A DNA stretch of 64,000 bases from Streptomyces canus (GCF_001514145.1 NZ_KQ948659.1:365454-429453), one strand, 5' to 3'. Positions 1-10,433 are shown, counted from the stretch's first letter. Made by a program: numbers and translations. The notes: generated from the sequence alone by a model not told the origin.

Positions 1-122
1 CGGACCCGGACCAACCCGACCGGATCCGCGACGAGTTCAACGCCGGCGACGGCCTCCACGTCAACGACGCCGGCGCCAAAGCCATCGCCGACGCCGTGGA
101 CCTCACCCTGCTGGACCTCTAG
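1..122 (+). CDS. SGNH/GDSL-type hydrolase, C-terminal end (partial)
   Basis: Only the last 39 codons are in the window, in the frame that stops at 120-122. The peptide contains GDGLHVNDAGAKAIADAV, which matches the C-terminal block of SGNH/GDSL esterases, where an Asp-x-x-His pair supplies the catalytic His. The stop overlaps the stop of the convergent nucleotidase gene by four bases (CTAG). The substrate cannot be told from this fragment. Confidence 0.75.
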   Translation, partial: DPDQPDRIRDEFNAGDGLHVNDAGAKAIADAVDLTLLDL

Positions 123-1918
123 AACACAGGCGTTCCGTCGCGCGTGAGCCTCCAGTCCACCGACGCGAAGTCCTTCGGGTCCAGCACGCCCTTCGCGGTC
201 ACCCACTCCGCGATCCGCGTGCGAATCTCCGTCGACTCCGACCACACCTCGGTGGCGGAGGCCACGTGCGGGAACGCGCCGCCACCGTTCGCCCGGTAGT
301 TGTTCACCGCGAACACGAACTTCTGGGCATCGTCCAGCGCGGCACCGTTGTAGGTCAGGTTCTTGATCCGCGAACCCGCCGCCTGCGCGATGTCGATGTC
401 GTACGACAGCCCCGACACGTAGTCGTAGTTGTAGTCCGGACGGTTGTTCGCGTTCGTCAGCTTCTCCACGTCGACCACCGCACCCGCCGCCGTCTGCACG
501 AAGTACTCCGCCGAGTACTCCAGGTACGCCCTGAGCTGCGCACCCGTCAGCAGCTTCGCCACCAGCGTGTTGTCGTACACGTACAGGCTGGACAGATCCC
601 GGATCGTCACCTTGCCCGCCGGGATCTCCGAGGTCCGCGAGAACGGCGACGCCTGCGCGATCACGGGCAGCGAGGCGTATTCCGTGCCCGTCAGCGCCGC
701 CCTGACCACGTCCTCCTGGACCTTCGTGATCAGGTCGATGATCGGAGCGTCCTTGTACCGCGCCTCCACTGTCGTCAGCGTCTGCGTCGCCGTACCGACG
801 ACCTGGTTGACGTACTTCACGACCACGTCATGGTCGGCCTTCAACAGCTTGGTGATCTTCGGGTCGTCCGCGACCGAGTTCGAGTTGAGCACCTTCGACG
901 ACACCGACTCGACCGCCCAACGGCCCTTCGCGAAAACCAGCTCGATGTCGAACAGCGACAACCGCTCCGCATACGCCAACGGCTCCGACAACACGACCGT
1001 CTTCCCGGTCTTCGTGTTGGTGACCTTCAGCTCCGGAATCTCCACATGCGCATGCCCGACCAGAATCGCGTCGATCCCCGGCACCTGCTGCGCCACCAAC
1101 GCCGCCGAGTTCTCCACGTACGGCAACTGGTCACCATACGACGACGTCCCCGACGAACCCGAATGCGCCGACACCACCACCACGTCCGCACCCATCGACC
1201 GCAGCTTCGGCACCCACTTCGCCGCCTGCTCCTCAAGCCCCGGGAACGTCAACTTGCCCTGCACATAGGCCTTGTCCCAGATCGCGATGCCCGGATTGGT
1301 CAGACCCAGCACCGCGACCTTCACCGGCGGCGCGCCCTTCACATGAAACTTCTTGATGAAGTACGGCGGAAAAGCGGGCCTCTGCGTCTTCGCGTCCAGC
1401 GCGTTCGCACCCAGCAGCGGGAAGTCGCACTGCTCCTCGAACTTCCGCAGCGTCTCGATGCCGTAGTTGAACTCGTGATTGCCCAGCGCCACGGCGTCGT
1501 ACCCGATGGCGTTCATGGCCGCGGCCATCGGGTGGACAGGACCACCCTTGGCCGTGATCGGGTCGACCTTCGCGTAGTAGTACGTCAGCGGCGTCCCCTG
1601 GATCGTGTCGCCCGCGTCGAGCAACAGCGTGTTGCAGCGGCCCTTCTCCGCACGCACCTGGTTCACCAGCGTCGAGATCCGGGACAGCCCCTGCGCGTTG
1701 CCCGCCGAGTCCTTGTACTCCGCGTCCTTGAAGTAGTCCCAGTTGAAGACATGACCGTGCAGATCGGTCGTGCCCATCACCGTCAGGGAGTACCGCACCT
1801 CGTGACCCTTCTTCGCCTCCGCGGCCTGGGCCGCCGGAGCGCCCACGGCACCCGCCAGCGCGACACCCGCACCGGTCACGGCGGACTTCTCCAGGAACTT
1901 CCTGCGGTTCAAGGGCAT
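119..1918 (-). CDS. Tat-exported bifunctional metallophosphatase / 5'-nucleotidase
   Basis: Predicted 599-aa secreted enzyme that hydrolyses nucleotides or related phosphoesters outside the membrane. The N-terminus has a twin-arginine signal (NRRKFL at residues 4-9, hydrophobic stretch, Ala-rich cleavage region near 30-35). Metallophosphatase motifs follow: T-D-L-H-G-H at 51-56, DAGDTIQG, GNHEFNYG and VGHAH. The C-terminal half is the 5'-nucleotidase substrate-binding domain. I chose the ATG at 1918 because GAGGAG lies just upstream and the Tat motif follows at once; an upstream in-frame start exists at 1948. Family assignment is firm; the natural substrate is not known from sequence. Confidence 0.93.
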   Translation of the reverse strand: MPLNRRKFLEKSAVTGAGVALAGAVGAPAAQAAEAKKGHEVRYSLTVMGTTDLHGHVFNWDYFKDAEYKDSAGNAQGLSRISTLVNQVRAEKGRCNTLLLDAGDTIQGTPLTYYYAKVDPITAKGGPVHPMAAAMNAIGYDAVALGNHEFNYGIETLRKFEEQCDFPLLGANALDAKTQRPAFPPYFIKKFHVKGAPPVKVAVLGLTNPGIAIWDKAYVQGKLTFPGLEEQAAKWVPKLRSMGADVVVVSAHSGSSGTSSYGDQLPYVENSAALVAQQVPGIDAILVGHAHVEIPELKVTNTKTGKTVVLSEPLAYAERLSLFDIELVFAKGRWAVESVSSKVLNSNSVADDPKITKLLKADHDVVVKYVNQVVGTATQTLTTVEARYKDAPIIDLITKVQEDVVRAALTGTEYASLPVIAQASPFSRTSEIPAGKVTIRDLSSLYVYDNTLVAKLLTGAQLRAYLEYSAEYFVQTAAGAVVDVEKLTNANNRPDYNYDYVSGLSYDIDIAQAAGSRIKNLTYNGAALDDAQKFVFAVNNYRANGGGAFPHVASATEVWSESTEIRTRIAEWVTAKGVLDPKDFASVDWRLTRDGTPVF

Positions 1919-2045
1919 GTCTTGATCTCCTCGGGGAACGGTCAACAACGCGCGTAGATTCTGACCCGGTCATGCCCAACGGCAACAGGCCTCGCAGGTT
2001 TCGATCTGATGACCCCACCCGTGAAAACTGACAGAGTGGGGCGTT

Positions 2046-2741
2046 ATGGCCACCGACTCCGTCCCCTACGGCACCCCCGACGCCCCCCGCATCGCCGTCC
2101 GCGGCGAGGCCCACCTCGAAGTCGACCCCGAGATAGCCCGCATCGGCGTCACCGTCGCTGCCCGCGGCAAGGACCGCCGCACCGCCCTCGACGACCTCAC
2201 CCGCCGCAACACGAGCGTCCTGGACCTGCTGAAGTCCTACGGCGACGCAGTCGAACGCCTCGAAACCGGCTCCTTCTCGGTCACCCCGGAACTCAAGGAA
2301 CACGGCCGCGGCGAACGCGTCCACGCCTACCACGGCCGCGTCCACATCACGGCGGAGCTGACCGACTTCACCGCACTGGGTGAACTCACCACCAGGTTGG
2401 CCGACCTGGAGTTGACGAGCGTCGACGGCCCTTGGTGGGCCCTGCGCCGGGACTCACCCGCCCACCGGGAAGCCCGGCAGCAGGCGGTACGAGAAGCGGT
2501 CCAACGGGCGCGGGAGTACGCGGAAGCGCTGGGCACATCGCTGGCGGCCCTCGTCGAACTCGCCGACATCGGCGCCGAGGACCCCGAGCCGCGGTTCGTC
2601 GGCAAAGCGAGCCGCGCACGCTCCATGGCCTACGAGGCCGCGGCGGACACCTCAGCCGCCCCCCTCGACCTCGAACCCCAACGCCAACACGTCCATGCCC
2701 AGGTCAACGCACGCTTCACCATGGCACCACCGAGGCTGTGA
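2046..2741 (+). CDS. SIMPL (DUF541) domain protein
   Basis: 231-aa protein with the SIMPL pattern: the opening strand PRIAVRGEAHLEVDPEIARI, then a repeated oxidative-stress-type fold spanning most of the length. No signal peptide or membrane segment is evident, although many SIMPL proteins elsewhere are exported. It is a single gene between the divergent nucleotidase gene and pyk. Family members have been linked to oxidative stress and, in animals, to IRAK1 signalling; no specific function can be given here. Confidence 0.85.
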   Translation: MATDSVPYGTPDAPRIAVRGEAHLEVDPEIARIGVTVAARGKDRRTALDDLTRRNTSVLDLLKSYGDAVERLETGSFSVTPELKEHGRGERVHAYHGRVHITAELTDFTALGELTTRLADLELTSVDGPWWALRRDSPAHREARQQAVREAVQRAREYAEALGTSLAALVELADIGAEDPEPRFVGKASRARSMAYEAAADTSAAPLDLEPQRQHVHAQVNARFTMAPPRL

Positions 2742-2817
2742 GCGGCCGCTGCGATGTGCAAACGAAATGCTCATCAGAGCGGGATGGTGCACACTTCAAC
2801 GCTTGTCAACAGCCCTT

Positions 2818-2837
2818 CACTCAAAGGTTGTTGAGTG
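2818..2837. promoter_or_regulatory. 7-bp inverted repeat in the pyk upstream region
   Basis: CACTCAA and TTGAGTG are separated by six bases. The repeat lies about 50 bases before the pyk start in a region visibly richer in A and T than its surroundings. It may be an operator or part of the promoter; no T-tract follows it, so a terminator is less likely. Confidence 0.35.
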
Positions 2838-2886
2838 GACATGCCTCCCCAATTCCCTACCCGCCGGTAAGGTCTAGGGTCGAAAC

Positions 2887-4323
2887 ATGCGCCGAGCAAA
2901 GATCGTCTGCACCCTGGGCCCCGCCACCCACTCGTACGACCAGATCAAAGCCCTGGTCGACGCCGGAATGGACGTAGCCCGCTTCAACCTCAGCCACGGC
3001 AGCTACGCCGAACACGAGGAGCGCTACCACCACGTCCGTAAGGCCGCCGACGAGACCGGCCGCAGCGTTGGCCTCCTCGCCGACCTTCAAGGCCCGAAGA
3101 TCCGCCTCGGCCACTTCATCGAAGGACCGGTACTTCTTGAACGCGGCGACACCTTCACCATCACGGTGGAGGAGGGCGCGGAAGGGGACCAGCGGTCCTG
3201 CGGGACGACGTACGGCGGACTCGCCGAGGATGTTGCCGTGGGTGAGCGCATCCTCGTCGACGACGGCAAGGTCTGCCTCGAGGTCACGTCGGTGGAGGGC
3301 CCCCGGGTCCACACGAGGGTGGTCGAGGGCGGCATGGTGTCGGACCACAAAGGCCTGAACCTCCCGGGCGTCGCAGTCTCGGTCCCGGCGCTTTCGAAGA
3401 AGGACGAGGAGGACCTCCGCTGGGCCCTGCGCATGGGCTTCGACGTGATCGCGCTGTCCTTTGTGAGGAGTGGCCGCGACATCGTGGGCGTCCACCGGAT
3501 CATGGACGAGTCGGGGCGCCGGCTGCCGGTGATCGCCAAGGTGGAGAAGCCGCAGGCCGTCGAGGCGATCGACGACATCGTCGCGGCCTTCGACGGCATC
3601 ATGGTGGCCCGGGGTGACCTGGGCGTGGAGATGCCGCTGGAGCAGGTGCCGATCGTGCAGAAGCGGGCGATCAAACTGGCCAAGCGGAACGCCAAGCCGG
3701 TGATCGTGGCAACGCAGATGCTGGACTCGATGATCGAGAATTCGCGCCCGACGAGGGCGGAGGCCTCTGACGTGGCGAACGCGGTGATCGACGGCACGGA
3801 TGCGGTGATGCTGTCGGGGGAGACGAGCGTCGGCAAGTACGCGGTCGAGACGGTCCGGACGATGGCGAAGATCGTGGAGGCGGCGGAGGAGGACATCCTT
3901 GCGAAGGGGCTGCCGCCGCTGACAGAAAGCAACAAGCCGCGGACGCAGGGCGGGGCGGTCGCCCGGGCTGCGGCGGAGATGGGCGACTTCCTGGGCGCGA
4001 AGTTCCTGGTCGCGTTCACGCAGAGTGGCGACACGGTGAAGCGGTTGTCCCGGTACCGCTCCCCGATCCCGCTGCTGGCCTTCACCCCGGAGCCGGCGAC
4101 TCGGTCTCAGCTGAGTCTGACGTGGGGCGTGGAGACGTTCCTCGGCCCGCATGTCGACTCCACGGACGCGATGGTGGACCAGGTGGACGAACTGCTGCTG
4201 CGGTACGGCCGCTGCGAGAAGGGCGACGTGGTCGTGATCACGGCCGGCTCCCCGCCCGGGGTGTCCGGCTCGACGAACCTGGTCCGGGTGCACCACGTCG
4301 GCGAGGACGACAGTCCCAAGTAG
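2887..4323 (+). CDS. pyk: pyruvate kinase
   Basis: 478-aa glycolytic enzyme converting phosphoenolpyruvate and ADP to pyruvate and ATP in the cytoplasm. The N-terminal motif RRAKIVCTLGPAT, the active-site segment around residues 217-255 (AKVEKPQAVEAIDDI, then MVARGDLGVEMPLEQ) and the 3' regulatory domain (MLSGETSVGKYAVETV and the C-terminal alpha/beta domain) are all present. Length is normal for bacterial type I/II Pyk. The gene is transcribed alone; its stop is six bases from the convergent HTH-LAGLIDADG gene. Confidence 0.97.
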   Translation: MRRAKIVCTLGPATHSYDQIKALVDAGMDVARFNLSHGSYAEHEERYHHVRKAADETGRSVGLLADLQGPKIRLGHFIEGPVLLERGDTFTITVEEGAEGDQRSCGTTYGGLAEDVAVGERILVDDGKVCLEVTSVEGPRVHTRVVEGGMVSDHKGLNLPGVAVSVPALSKKDEEDLRWALRMGFDVIALSFVRSGRDIVGVHRIMDESGRRLPVIAKVEKPQAVEAIDDIVAAFDGIMVARGDLGVEMPLEQVPIVQKRAIKLAKRNAKPVIVATQMLDSMIENSRPTRAEASDVANAVIDGTDAVMLSGETSVGKYAVETVRTMAKIVEAAEEDILAKGLPPLTESNKPRTQGGAVARAAAEMGDFLGAKFLVAFTQSGDTVKRLSRYRSPIPLLAFTPEPATRSQLSLTWGVETFLGPHVDSTDAMVDQVDELLLRYGRCEKGDVVVITAGSPPGVSGSTNLVRVHHVGEDDSPK

Positions 4324-4329
4324 TCGTGG

Positions 4330-5076
4330 TCAGTGTTTGGGGCCTACGTGGGTGTCCATGAGGGCGACTGAGGCTTTGCGGGCGATCGAGACGTTGCGAG
4401 TGTTCGCCAACTTCCAGTCGACACCCACCTGGTCAAGGGAGTCGGTGAAGAGCCGGATGATGTCCCCCGACAAGTTGGTGAAGAAGTACCGCGGGTACTC
4501 ATAGCGCTTGTGCTCACCGGCGACGAGGCGAGTCGTCCAATTGGTGATGCGGCACCCGTCGGAATGGATGAGGCCACGGATGAACTCCCAGGGGTGCGTG
4601 TCGACGATCTCCTGCTGCCAGGGTTCGAGGGCGATGACGCGCTCGTGCTTCTTTCCGGGGCCATGCTGGGGGAAGAGATTTGGCCAGTGGCGCGAGTAGC
4701 TGGTCACCATCCTGTAACCCTCTCTTTGGACGGCGTAGACCCCAATCCCCGGGCGAACTTGGGTGATGGCTTCACGGCACTCCTGGATGAGGCCGGGCCA
4801 GGCGTCGGCGCAAGCGATGCGGAGGTAGTAGCCGGCGCTGCGCCGGTGTGCACTGATGCAGCCGTCGCCCAGGTAGAGGCCCAGCAGGTACGCATAGGCC
4901 TGGTCATCGGCAGGCGGTCCTGGGTCCGGTGGTGCCATGCGAGGCAAGGGCTCAACGCGTTCTTGCCAGGACCGGATTGCAGCGCGGGAGATGCCCGTTT
5001 GGCGACTGACCGAATTCAGGCTGCGCCCCTGCGCAACCAGCGCGAGAGCTCGCTTGCGTGTGCTGACGTCGTACAT
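4330..5076 (-). CDS. freestanding HTH-LAGLIDADG protein (homing-endonuclease-like)
   Basis: 248-aa protein. Residues 5-40 form a transposase-like helix-turn-helix (RKRALALVAQGRSLNSVSRQ, then TGISRAAIRSW). Two LAGLIDADG-type motifs follow: LLGLYLGDGC at 64-73 and FIRGLIHSDGC at 165-175, with acidic residues D71 and D173 in the catalytic positions, so a two-motif monomeric endonuclease fold is expected. No intein or intron boundaries are seen. Base composition is less GC-biased than in pyk. It sits 105 bases downstream of a tRNA on the same strand, beyond that tRNA's terminator. It could be an active endonuclease or a domesticated DNA-binding regulator (WhiA is a known LAGLIDADG-derived regulator); sequence alone does not decide. 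Confidence 0.8.
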   Translation of the reverse strand: MYDVSTRKRALALVAQGRSLNSVSRQTGISRAAIRSWQERVEPLPRMAPPDPGPPADDQAYAYLLGLYLGDGCISAHRRSAGYYLRIACADAWPGLIQECREAITQVRPGIGVYAVQREGYRMVTSYSRHWPNLFPQHGPGKKHERVIALEPWQQEIVDTHPWEFIRGLIHSDGCRITNWTTRLVAGEHKRYEYPRYFFTNLSGDIIRLFTDSLDQVGVDWKLANTRNVSIARKASVALMDTHVGPKH

Positions 5077-5114
5077 GCGGCCACTCTGTGCGAGTGATCG
5101 CGAAGGCGCGCAGC

Positions 5115-5151
5115 AAAAAGCGGATGTTCACGAGAACGTGGACATCCGCTT
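5115..5151 (-). terminator. intrinsic terminator downstream of the tRNA
   Basis: Arms 5118-5132 and 5137-5151 form a 15-bp stem with one G-U pair and a four-base loop. Read on the minus strand it is followed by a run of T (CGCTTTTTG). It begins 31 bases after the tRNA 3' end, so it should end the tRNA transcript before the HTH-LAGLIDADG gene. Confidence 0.8.
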
Positions 5152-5181
5152 CTAATGGTGACCTTCGAATCAAAGGAAAAG

Positions 5182-5256
5182 TGCCCCGGGTCGGACTCGA
5201 ACCGACACTGTATGGGTTTTGAATCCATTGCCTGCTGCCAATTGGGCTACCGGGGC
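5182..5256 (-). tRNA. tRNA with anticodon CAA (tRNA-Leu by anticodon, short variable arm)
   Basis: 75 nt to the discriminator A; CCA is not encoded. The 7-bp acceptor stem (GCCCCGG/CCGGGGC) and the T arm (GTCGG-TTCGAGT-CCGAC) are perfect. The anticodon loop reads TTCAAAA, giving CAA, which decodes UUG (Leu). Odd points: the variable region is only five bases (ACAGT), whereas bacterial tRNA-Leu normally has a long variable arm; the anticodon stem ends in an A-C mismatch (31-39); and the D arm is 18 nt with a 13-22 mismatch. Eight-base inverted repeats (5161-5168 and 5265-5272) flank it. The tRNA fold is certain; the amino acid identity is inferred only from the anticodon and A73. Confidence 0.85.
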
Positions 5257-5357
5257 CCAGTGAATCGAAGGTTTACCCCGACCCGCTGCCCGTCCACCAT
5301 ACCGCAGCTAGGTACGCTCTTGTCAGCAGTACCCCCGCCCCTGAACGAGGAGCCCCC

Positions 5358-6014
5358 GTGACCGCCCCCGAGTCGCCCCAGCCCGTAGACGCGCCCGACG
5401 ACGACAAGTCGCACGTGCCTCCGCTGACGACCCGTGTCGTCATTGCCGAGGACGAGGCCCTGATCCGGCTCGACCTCAAAGAGATGCTGGAGGAAGAGGG
5501 CTACAGCGTCGTAGGAGAGGCCGGTGACGGTGAGCAGGCCGTCGAGCTCGCCCGTGAGCACAAGCCGGACCTCGTCATCCTCGATGTGAAGATGCCCAAG
5601 CTGGACGGGATCTCCGCGGCCGAGAAGATCGCCGAGGAGCGGATCGCCCCGGTGCTGATGCTCACCGCGTTCTCGCAGCGGGACCTGGTGGAGCGGGCGA
5701 GGGACGCCGGTGCCATGGCGTATCTCGTGAAGCCCTTCAGTAAGAGTGATGTCGTGCCGGCGATCGAGATGGCTGTCTCGCGGTTCACGGAGCTCAGGGA
5801 GCTGGAGAACGAGGTCGCGGACCTGACCCTGCGCCTGGAGACCCGCAAGCTGGTCGATCGGGCGAAGTCGATTCTTCAGACGTCGTACGGGCTGACGGAG
5901 CCCGCCGCGTTCCGGTGGATCCAGAAGACCTCGATGGACCGGCGCATGTCGATGCAGCAGGTCGCGGAGGCCGTGATTCAGGACGCGGACGAGAAGAAGG
6001 CCAACAAGGGCTGA
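5358..6014 (+). CDS. pdtaR: ANTAR-domain response regulator, PdtaR type
   Basis: 218-aa regulator. Residues about 25-140 are a receiver domain with acidic pair E31-D32, phosphoacceptor D76 (LVILDVKMP) and the conserved Lys in YLVKPFSKSD. Residues about 150-210 are an ANTAR RNA-binding domain (LVDRAKSILQTSYGLTEPAA, then the SMDRRMSMQQVAEAVI helix). In actinobacteria the PdtaS/PdtaR pair controls antitermination by binding paired hairpins in RNA; no partner kinase gene lies nearby, as is usual. GTG start preceded by GAGGAG. Confidence 0.92.
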   Translation: MTAPESPQPVDAPDDDKSHVPPLTTRVVIAEDEALIRLDLKEMLEEEGYSVVGEAGDGEQAVELAREHKPDLVILDVKMPKLDGISAAEKIAEERIAPVLMLTAFSQRDLVERARDAGAMAYLVKPFSKSDVVPAIEMAVSRFTELRELENEVADLTLRLETRKLVDRAKSILQTSYGLTEPAAFRWIQKTSMDRRMSMQQVAEAVIQDADEKKANKG

Positions 6015-6031
6015 GTTCGACGGCCGGACAA

Positions 6032-6073
6032 GACAAGGGCCCGCGTCCCCAGCAGGGGGCGCGGGCCCTTGTC
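6032..6073. terminator. bidirectional hairpin between pdtaR and livF
   Basis: Arms 6032-6050 and 6055-6073 form a 19-bp stem with one imperfect pair and a four-base loop. It lies between two convergent genes and can end transcription from both sides. No long T-run is present, as is common in Streptomyces. Confidence 0.8.
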
Positions 6074-6087
6074 GTACGGGCAGAGAG

Positions 6088-7658
<1,571 letters not shown>

Positions 7659-7663
7659 CGTGC

Positions 7664-9442
7664 TTATGCCCCCGCCTTGGTGACGGCGGCCGGTTGGCCG
7701 GACAGTGTCGTTTGTTCTGGTATGTCGAGTTGGCCGGTCTCGTGGAATTCGAGTTGGTTGCGGCGGTTGGCGATGATGCCTTCGGGGCGGAAGCGCATCA
7801 GCAGGATGAGGGCGATGCCGAAGGCGAGGAGCGACTTGTCCTGGAGGAAGACGAGCTTCTCCGGGAGCAGGTAGAGCAGGGCGGCGCCGAGGATGGGTCC
7901 GGCGACGGTGCCCATGCCGCCGAGGACGACCGCGGCGAGCAGGAAGGCGGAGTTCGGGGGCGTGGAGCCGGCGAACTGGTACGGCGTCGGGACGACGCTG
8001 TAGGTGACGTGGGCGCTGACGGTGCCGGCGAGGCCGGCGAGGGTGGCGCCGAGGGCGAAGGCGATGAGTTTGACGCGGAAGCCGTTGATGCCCATGGCGG
8101 TGGCGGCGGTTTCGTCTTCGCGGATGGCGATCCAGGAGCGGCCGATGCGGGAGTCGGCGGCGCGGGTGTAGACCAGGACCACGATGGCCATGATCAGCAC
8201 CATGAGGAGGTAGTAGTTGGCGAAGCGGCCGAGGGTGAAGCCGCCGACGTCGTGGGCTTCACCGAGGTTGAACCCGAGGAGTTTGAGGTCCGGGATGGCC
8301 GGGATGCCGTTGGGTCCGTTGGTGAGGTCCGGGCCGGAGTCGCCGTCCATGTTGTTGACGGCGATGCGGAAGATCTCTCCGAAGCCGAGGGTGACGATGG
8401 CGAGGTAGTCGCCGCGCAGTCGCAGGGTGGGGGCGCCGATGAGGACGCCGAACACGAGTGATGCGGCGGCGCCGGTGAGGGCGGCGGCCCAGAAGGGGAA
8501 GTGGACGCCGGAGAAGCGGGAGAACTCGGAGCCGGAGACGAGGGCGGCGGTGTAGGCGCCGACGCCGAGGAAGGCGACGTATCCGAGGTCGAGGAGGCCC
8601 GCGAGGCCGACGACGATGTTGAGGCCCAGGGCGACCGTCCCGAAGATCAGGATGTTGACGCCGATGTTGGCGTAGTGGTCGTTGGTCTGGGTGAAGGGGA
8701 ACGCGATCGCGGCGGCGAAGCCCATGGCGAGCGTGAAGCTGCGGTTGCGGGCGACGATCCGGGAGAAGCGGTCGTTGAGGCCTGCGGTGTGCAGGGCCCA
8801 GACGGCGAAGACGACGACGATGAGGTAGCCGACGAAGAGTTCGCCGTACTCGGTGTCGATGCCGTAGGTGAAGACGGCGAGTCCGACGATCGTGACGATG
8901 GTGATGATCGCGCGCTCGAGCCAGGGGCTGAGGGGCTGGGCGGGGGGGATGCCGTCGGGCTTGGCGAGGTACGCCTTGACGTTCTCCTTGGCGCTCGCGG
9001 TGCGAGGCTCGGGGAGGGCGAAGGCGCCGATGACCGGCAGGAGGGAGGCGATGGCCGCGACCCAGCCGCCCGGTTCGAGGTTGGCGAGTCCGCCGAGTTC
9101 GGCGGCGATCGAGACGATCGTGTACCAGGTGACGCCGAAGCCGCCGAGGGCGGTGAGCACCAGGGGTGCGTTGTTGCGGGCGGGTATGAGGCCGCGCAGG
9201 GGTCGGATGTCGTACGCCGCGAGGGCGAACAGGGTGGTGAGGATGCCGGCGATGAAGGTCAGCCACTGGAGGCCGCCGGGGTAGCCGCTGATGGTGAGGT
9301 CGCCGGGGAACTCGCTGGTCCAGGTCCAGGCGAGGAAGGCGGAGGCGGCGGTGGCGATGCCTCCGGCGAGGAGGAGCGCGCGGGCCGCGGCGAGGGGCAG
9401 CGGGATCAGGCCGCGAGTGGTGGTGTCGGTCATCGTGATCAC
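7664..9442 (-). CDS. livM: branched-chain amino acid ABC transporter permease with N-terminal extension
   Basis: 592-aa integral membrane protein. The C-terminal ~330 residues are a standard LivM permease, with the EAA-type loop at SRIGRSWIAIREDETAATAM. The N-terminal ~240 residues add several membrane segments that short LivM proteins lack. The GTG start overlaps the livH stop by four bases (GTGA), suggesting coupling. The substrate is inferred from the family; these importers also carry other hydrophobic amino acids or urea-like compounds. Confidence 0.93.
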   Translation of the reverse strand: MITMTDTTTRGLIPLPLAAARALLLAGGIATAASAFLAWTWTSEFPGDLTISGYPGGLQWLTFIAGILTTLFALAAYDIRPLRGLIPARNNAPLVLTALGGFGVTWYTIVSIAAELGGLANLEPGGWVAAIASLLPVIGAFALPEPRTASAKENVKAYLAKPDGIPPAQPLSPWLERAIITIVTIVGLAVFTYGIDTEYGELFVGYLIVVVFAVWALHTAGLNDRFSRIVARNRSFTLAMGFAAAIAFPFTQTNDHYANIGVNILIFGTVALGLNIVVGLAGLLDLGYVAFLGVGAYTAALVSGSEFSRFSGVHFPFWAAALTGAAASLVFGVLIGAPTLRLRGDYLAIVTLGFGEIFRIAVNNMDGDSGPDLTNGPNGIPAIPDLKLLGFNLGEAHDVGGFTLGRFANYYLLMVLIMAIVVLVYTRAADSRIGRSWIAIREDETAATAMGINGFRVKLIAFALGATLAGLAGTVSAHVTYSVVPTPYQFAGSTPPNSAFLLAAVVLGGMGTVAGPILGAALLYLLPEKLVFLQDKSLLAFGIALILLMRFRPEGIIANRRNQLEFHETGQLDIPEQTTLSGQPAAVTKAGA

Positions 9443-10368
9443 GCCCTGTCCGCTACGCGTTCGCCGAGCAGGCCTTGTGGCCTGACGAGGAGGACGATGA
9501 TGAGCAGGCAGAAGGCCCAGACGTCCTTCCAGGAGCCGCCGCCGAAGAGGTGCATGCCGGGGATGTCGTCGATGTAGGCGGAGGCGAGGGTTTCGGCGAC
9601 GCCGAGGACCAGGCCGCCGAGCATGGCTCCGTAGATGTTGCCGATGCCGCCGAGGACGGCTGCGGTGAAGGCCTTGAGGCCCATCAGGAAGCCCATGCGG
9701 TAGTCGATGCTGCCGTACTTGAGGCCGTAGGCGACGGCGGCGACGGCGGCGAAGAACCCGCCGATGGCGAAGGCGATCACGATGATGCGGTTGGTGTCGA
9801 TGCCCATGAGCTGTGCGGTGTCCGGGTCCTGGGCGGTGGCCTGCATGGCGCGGCCGGTGCGGGACTTGCGGACAAAGAACGCGAGGGCGGACATGCAGAC
9901 GATGGCGGCGACCACGAGGAAGATGTCGGCGTCCTTGATGGTGACGGAGCCTATGTCGTGGGTGCCGTCGAGGCCGGGGAAGGCGACGGCGCGGTCGGCG
10001 CGGGGGTAGAAGTTGCGGACGACTTCCTGGAGGGCCAGGGAGAGACCGATCGCGGTGATGAGCGGTGCGAGCCGTGGGGCTCCGCGCAGGGGCCGGTAGG
10101 CGAACCGTTCCGCTCCGACGGCGATGAGGATGGCGACTATTCCGCCGCCTATCAGCATCAGGGGGACGGCGAGGGCCATAGAGGTGCCGTCGGGCAAGAG
10201 GTAGAAGTAGACCGTGAAGGCGCCGAAGGCGCCGGTCATGAAGATCTCGCCGTGCGCGAAGTTGATGAGCTGGACGATGCCGTACACCATCGTGTAGCCG
10301 ATGGCGATCAGCCCGTACATCGAGCCCAGAAGCAGCCCGTTGGCCAGCTGCTGCGGCAGGGTGTTCAC
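9439..10368 (-). CDS. livH: branched-chain amino acid ABC transporter permease
   Basis: 309-aa membrane permease of the LivH family (NGLLLGSMYGLIAIGYTMVY near the N-terminus and LMGIDTNRIIVIAFAIGG in the cytoplasmic-loop region), about eight membrane segments. I placed the start at GTG 10368 because GGAGG lies six bases upstream; an in-frame GTG at 10404 would add 12 residues without a good ribosome site. First gene after the hairpin that separates it from livK. Confidence 0.94.
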   Translation of the reverse strand: MNTLPQQLANGLLLGSMYGLIAIGYTMVYGIVQLINFAHGEIFMTGAFGAFTVYFYLLPDGTSMALAVPLMLIGGGIVAILIAVGAERFAYRPLRGAPRLAPLITAIGLSLALQEVVRNFYPRADRAVAFPGLDGTHDIGSVTIKDADIFLVVAAIVCMSALAFFVRKSRTGRAMQATAQDPDTAQLMGIDTNRIIVIAFAIGGFFAAVAAVAYGLKYGSIDYRMGFLMGLKAFTAAVLGGIGNIYGAMLGGLVLGVAETLASAYIDDIPGMHLFGGGSWKDVWAFCLLIIVLLVRPQGLLGERVADRA

Positions 10369-10433
10369 CGCGTGGCCTCCATTGTCGCTGGTGGTCGTGT
10401 GCACATATCGCGTGCTGGGGTGGGGTGTGGCAA

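Noticed and set aside
266..1957. 563-aa plus-strand frame rich in Arg/His/Val
   Set aside because: Antisense to the nucleotidase gene; composition is typical of shadow frames in GC-rich DNA.
4330..5076. Intein or group I intron open reading frame
   Set aside because: The gene is freestanding between pyk and the tRNA; no interrupted host gene or splice motifs.
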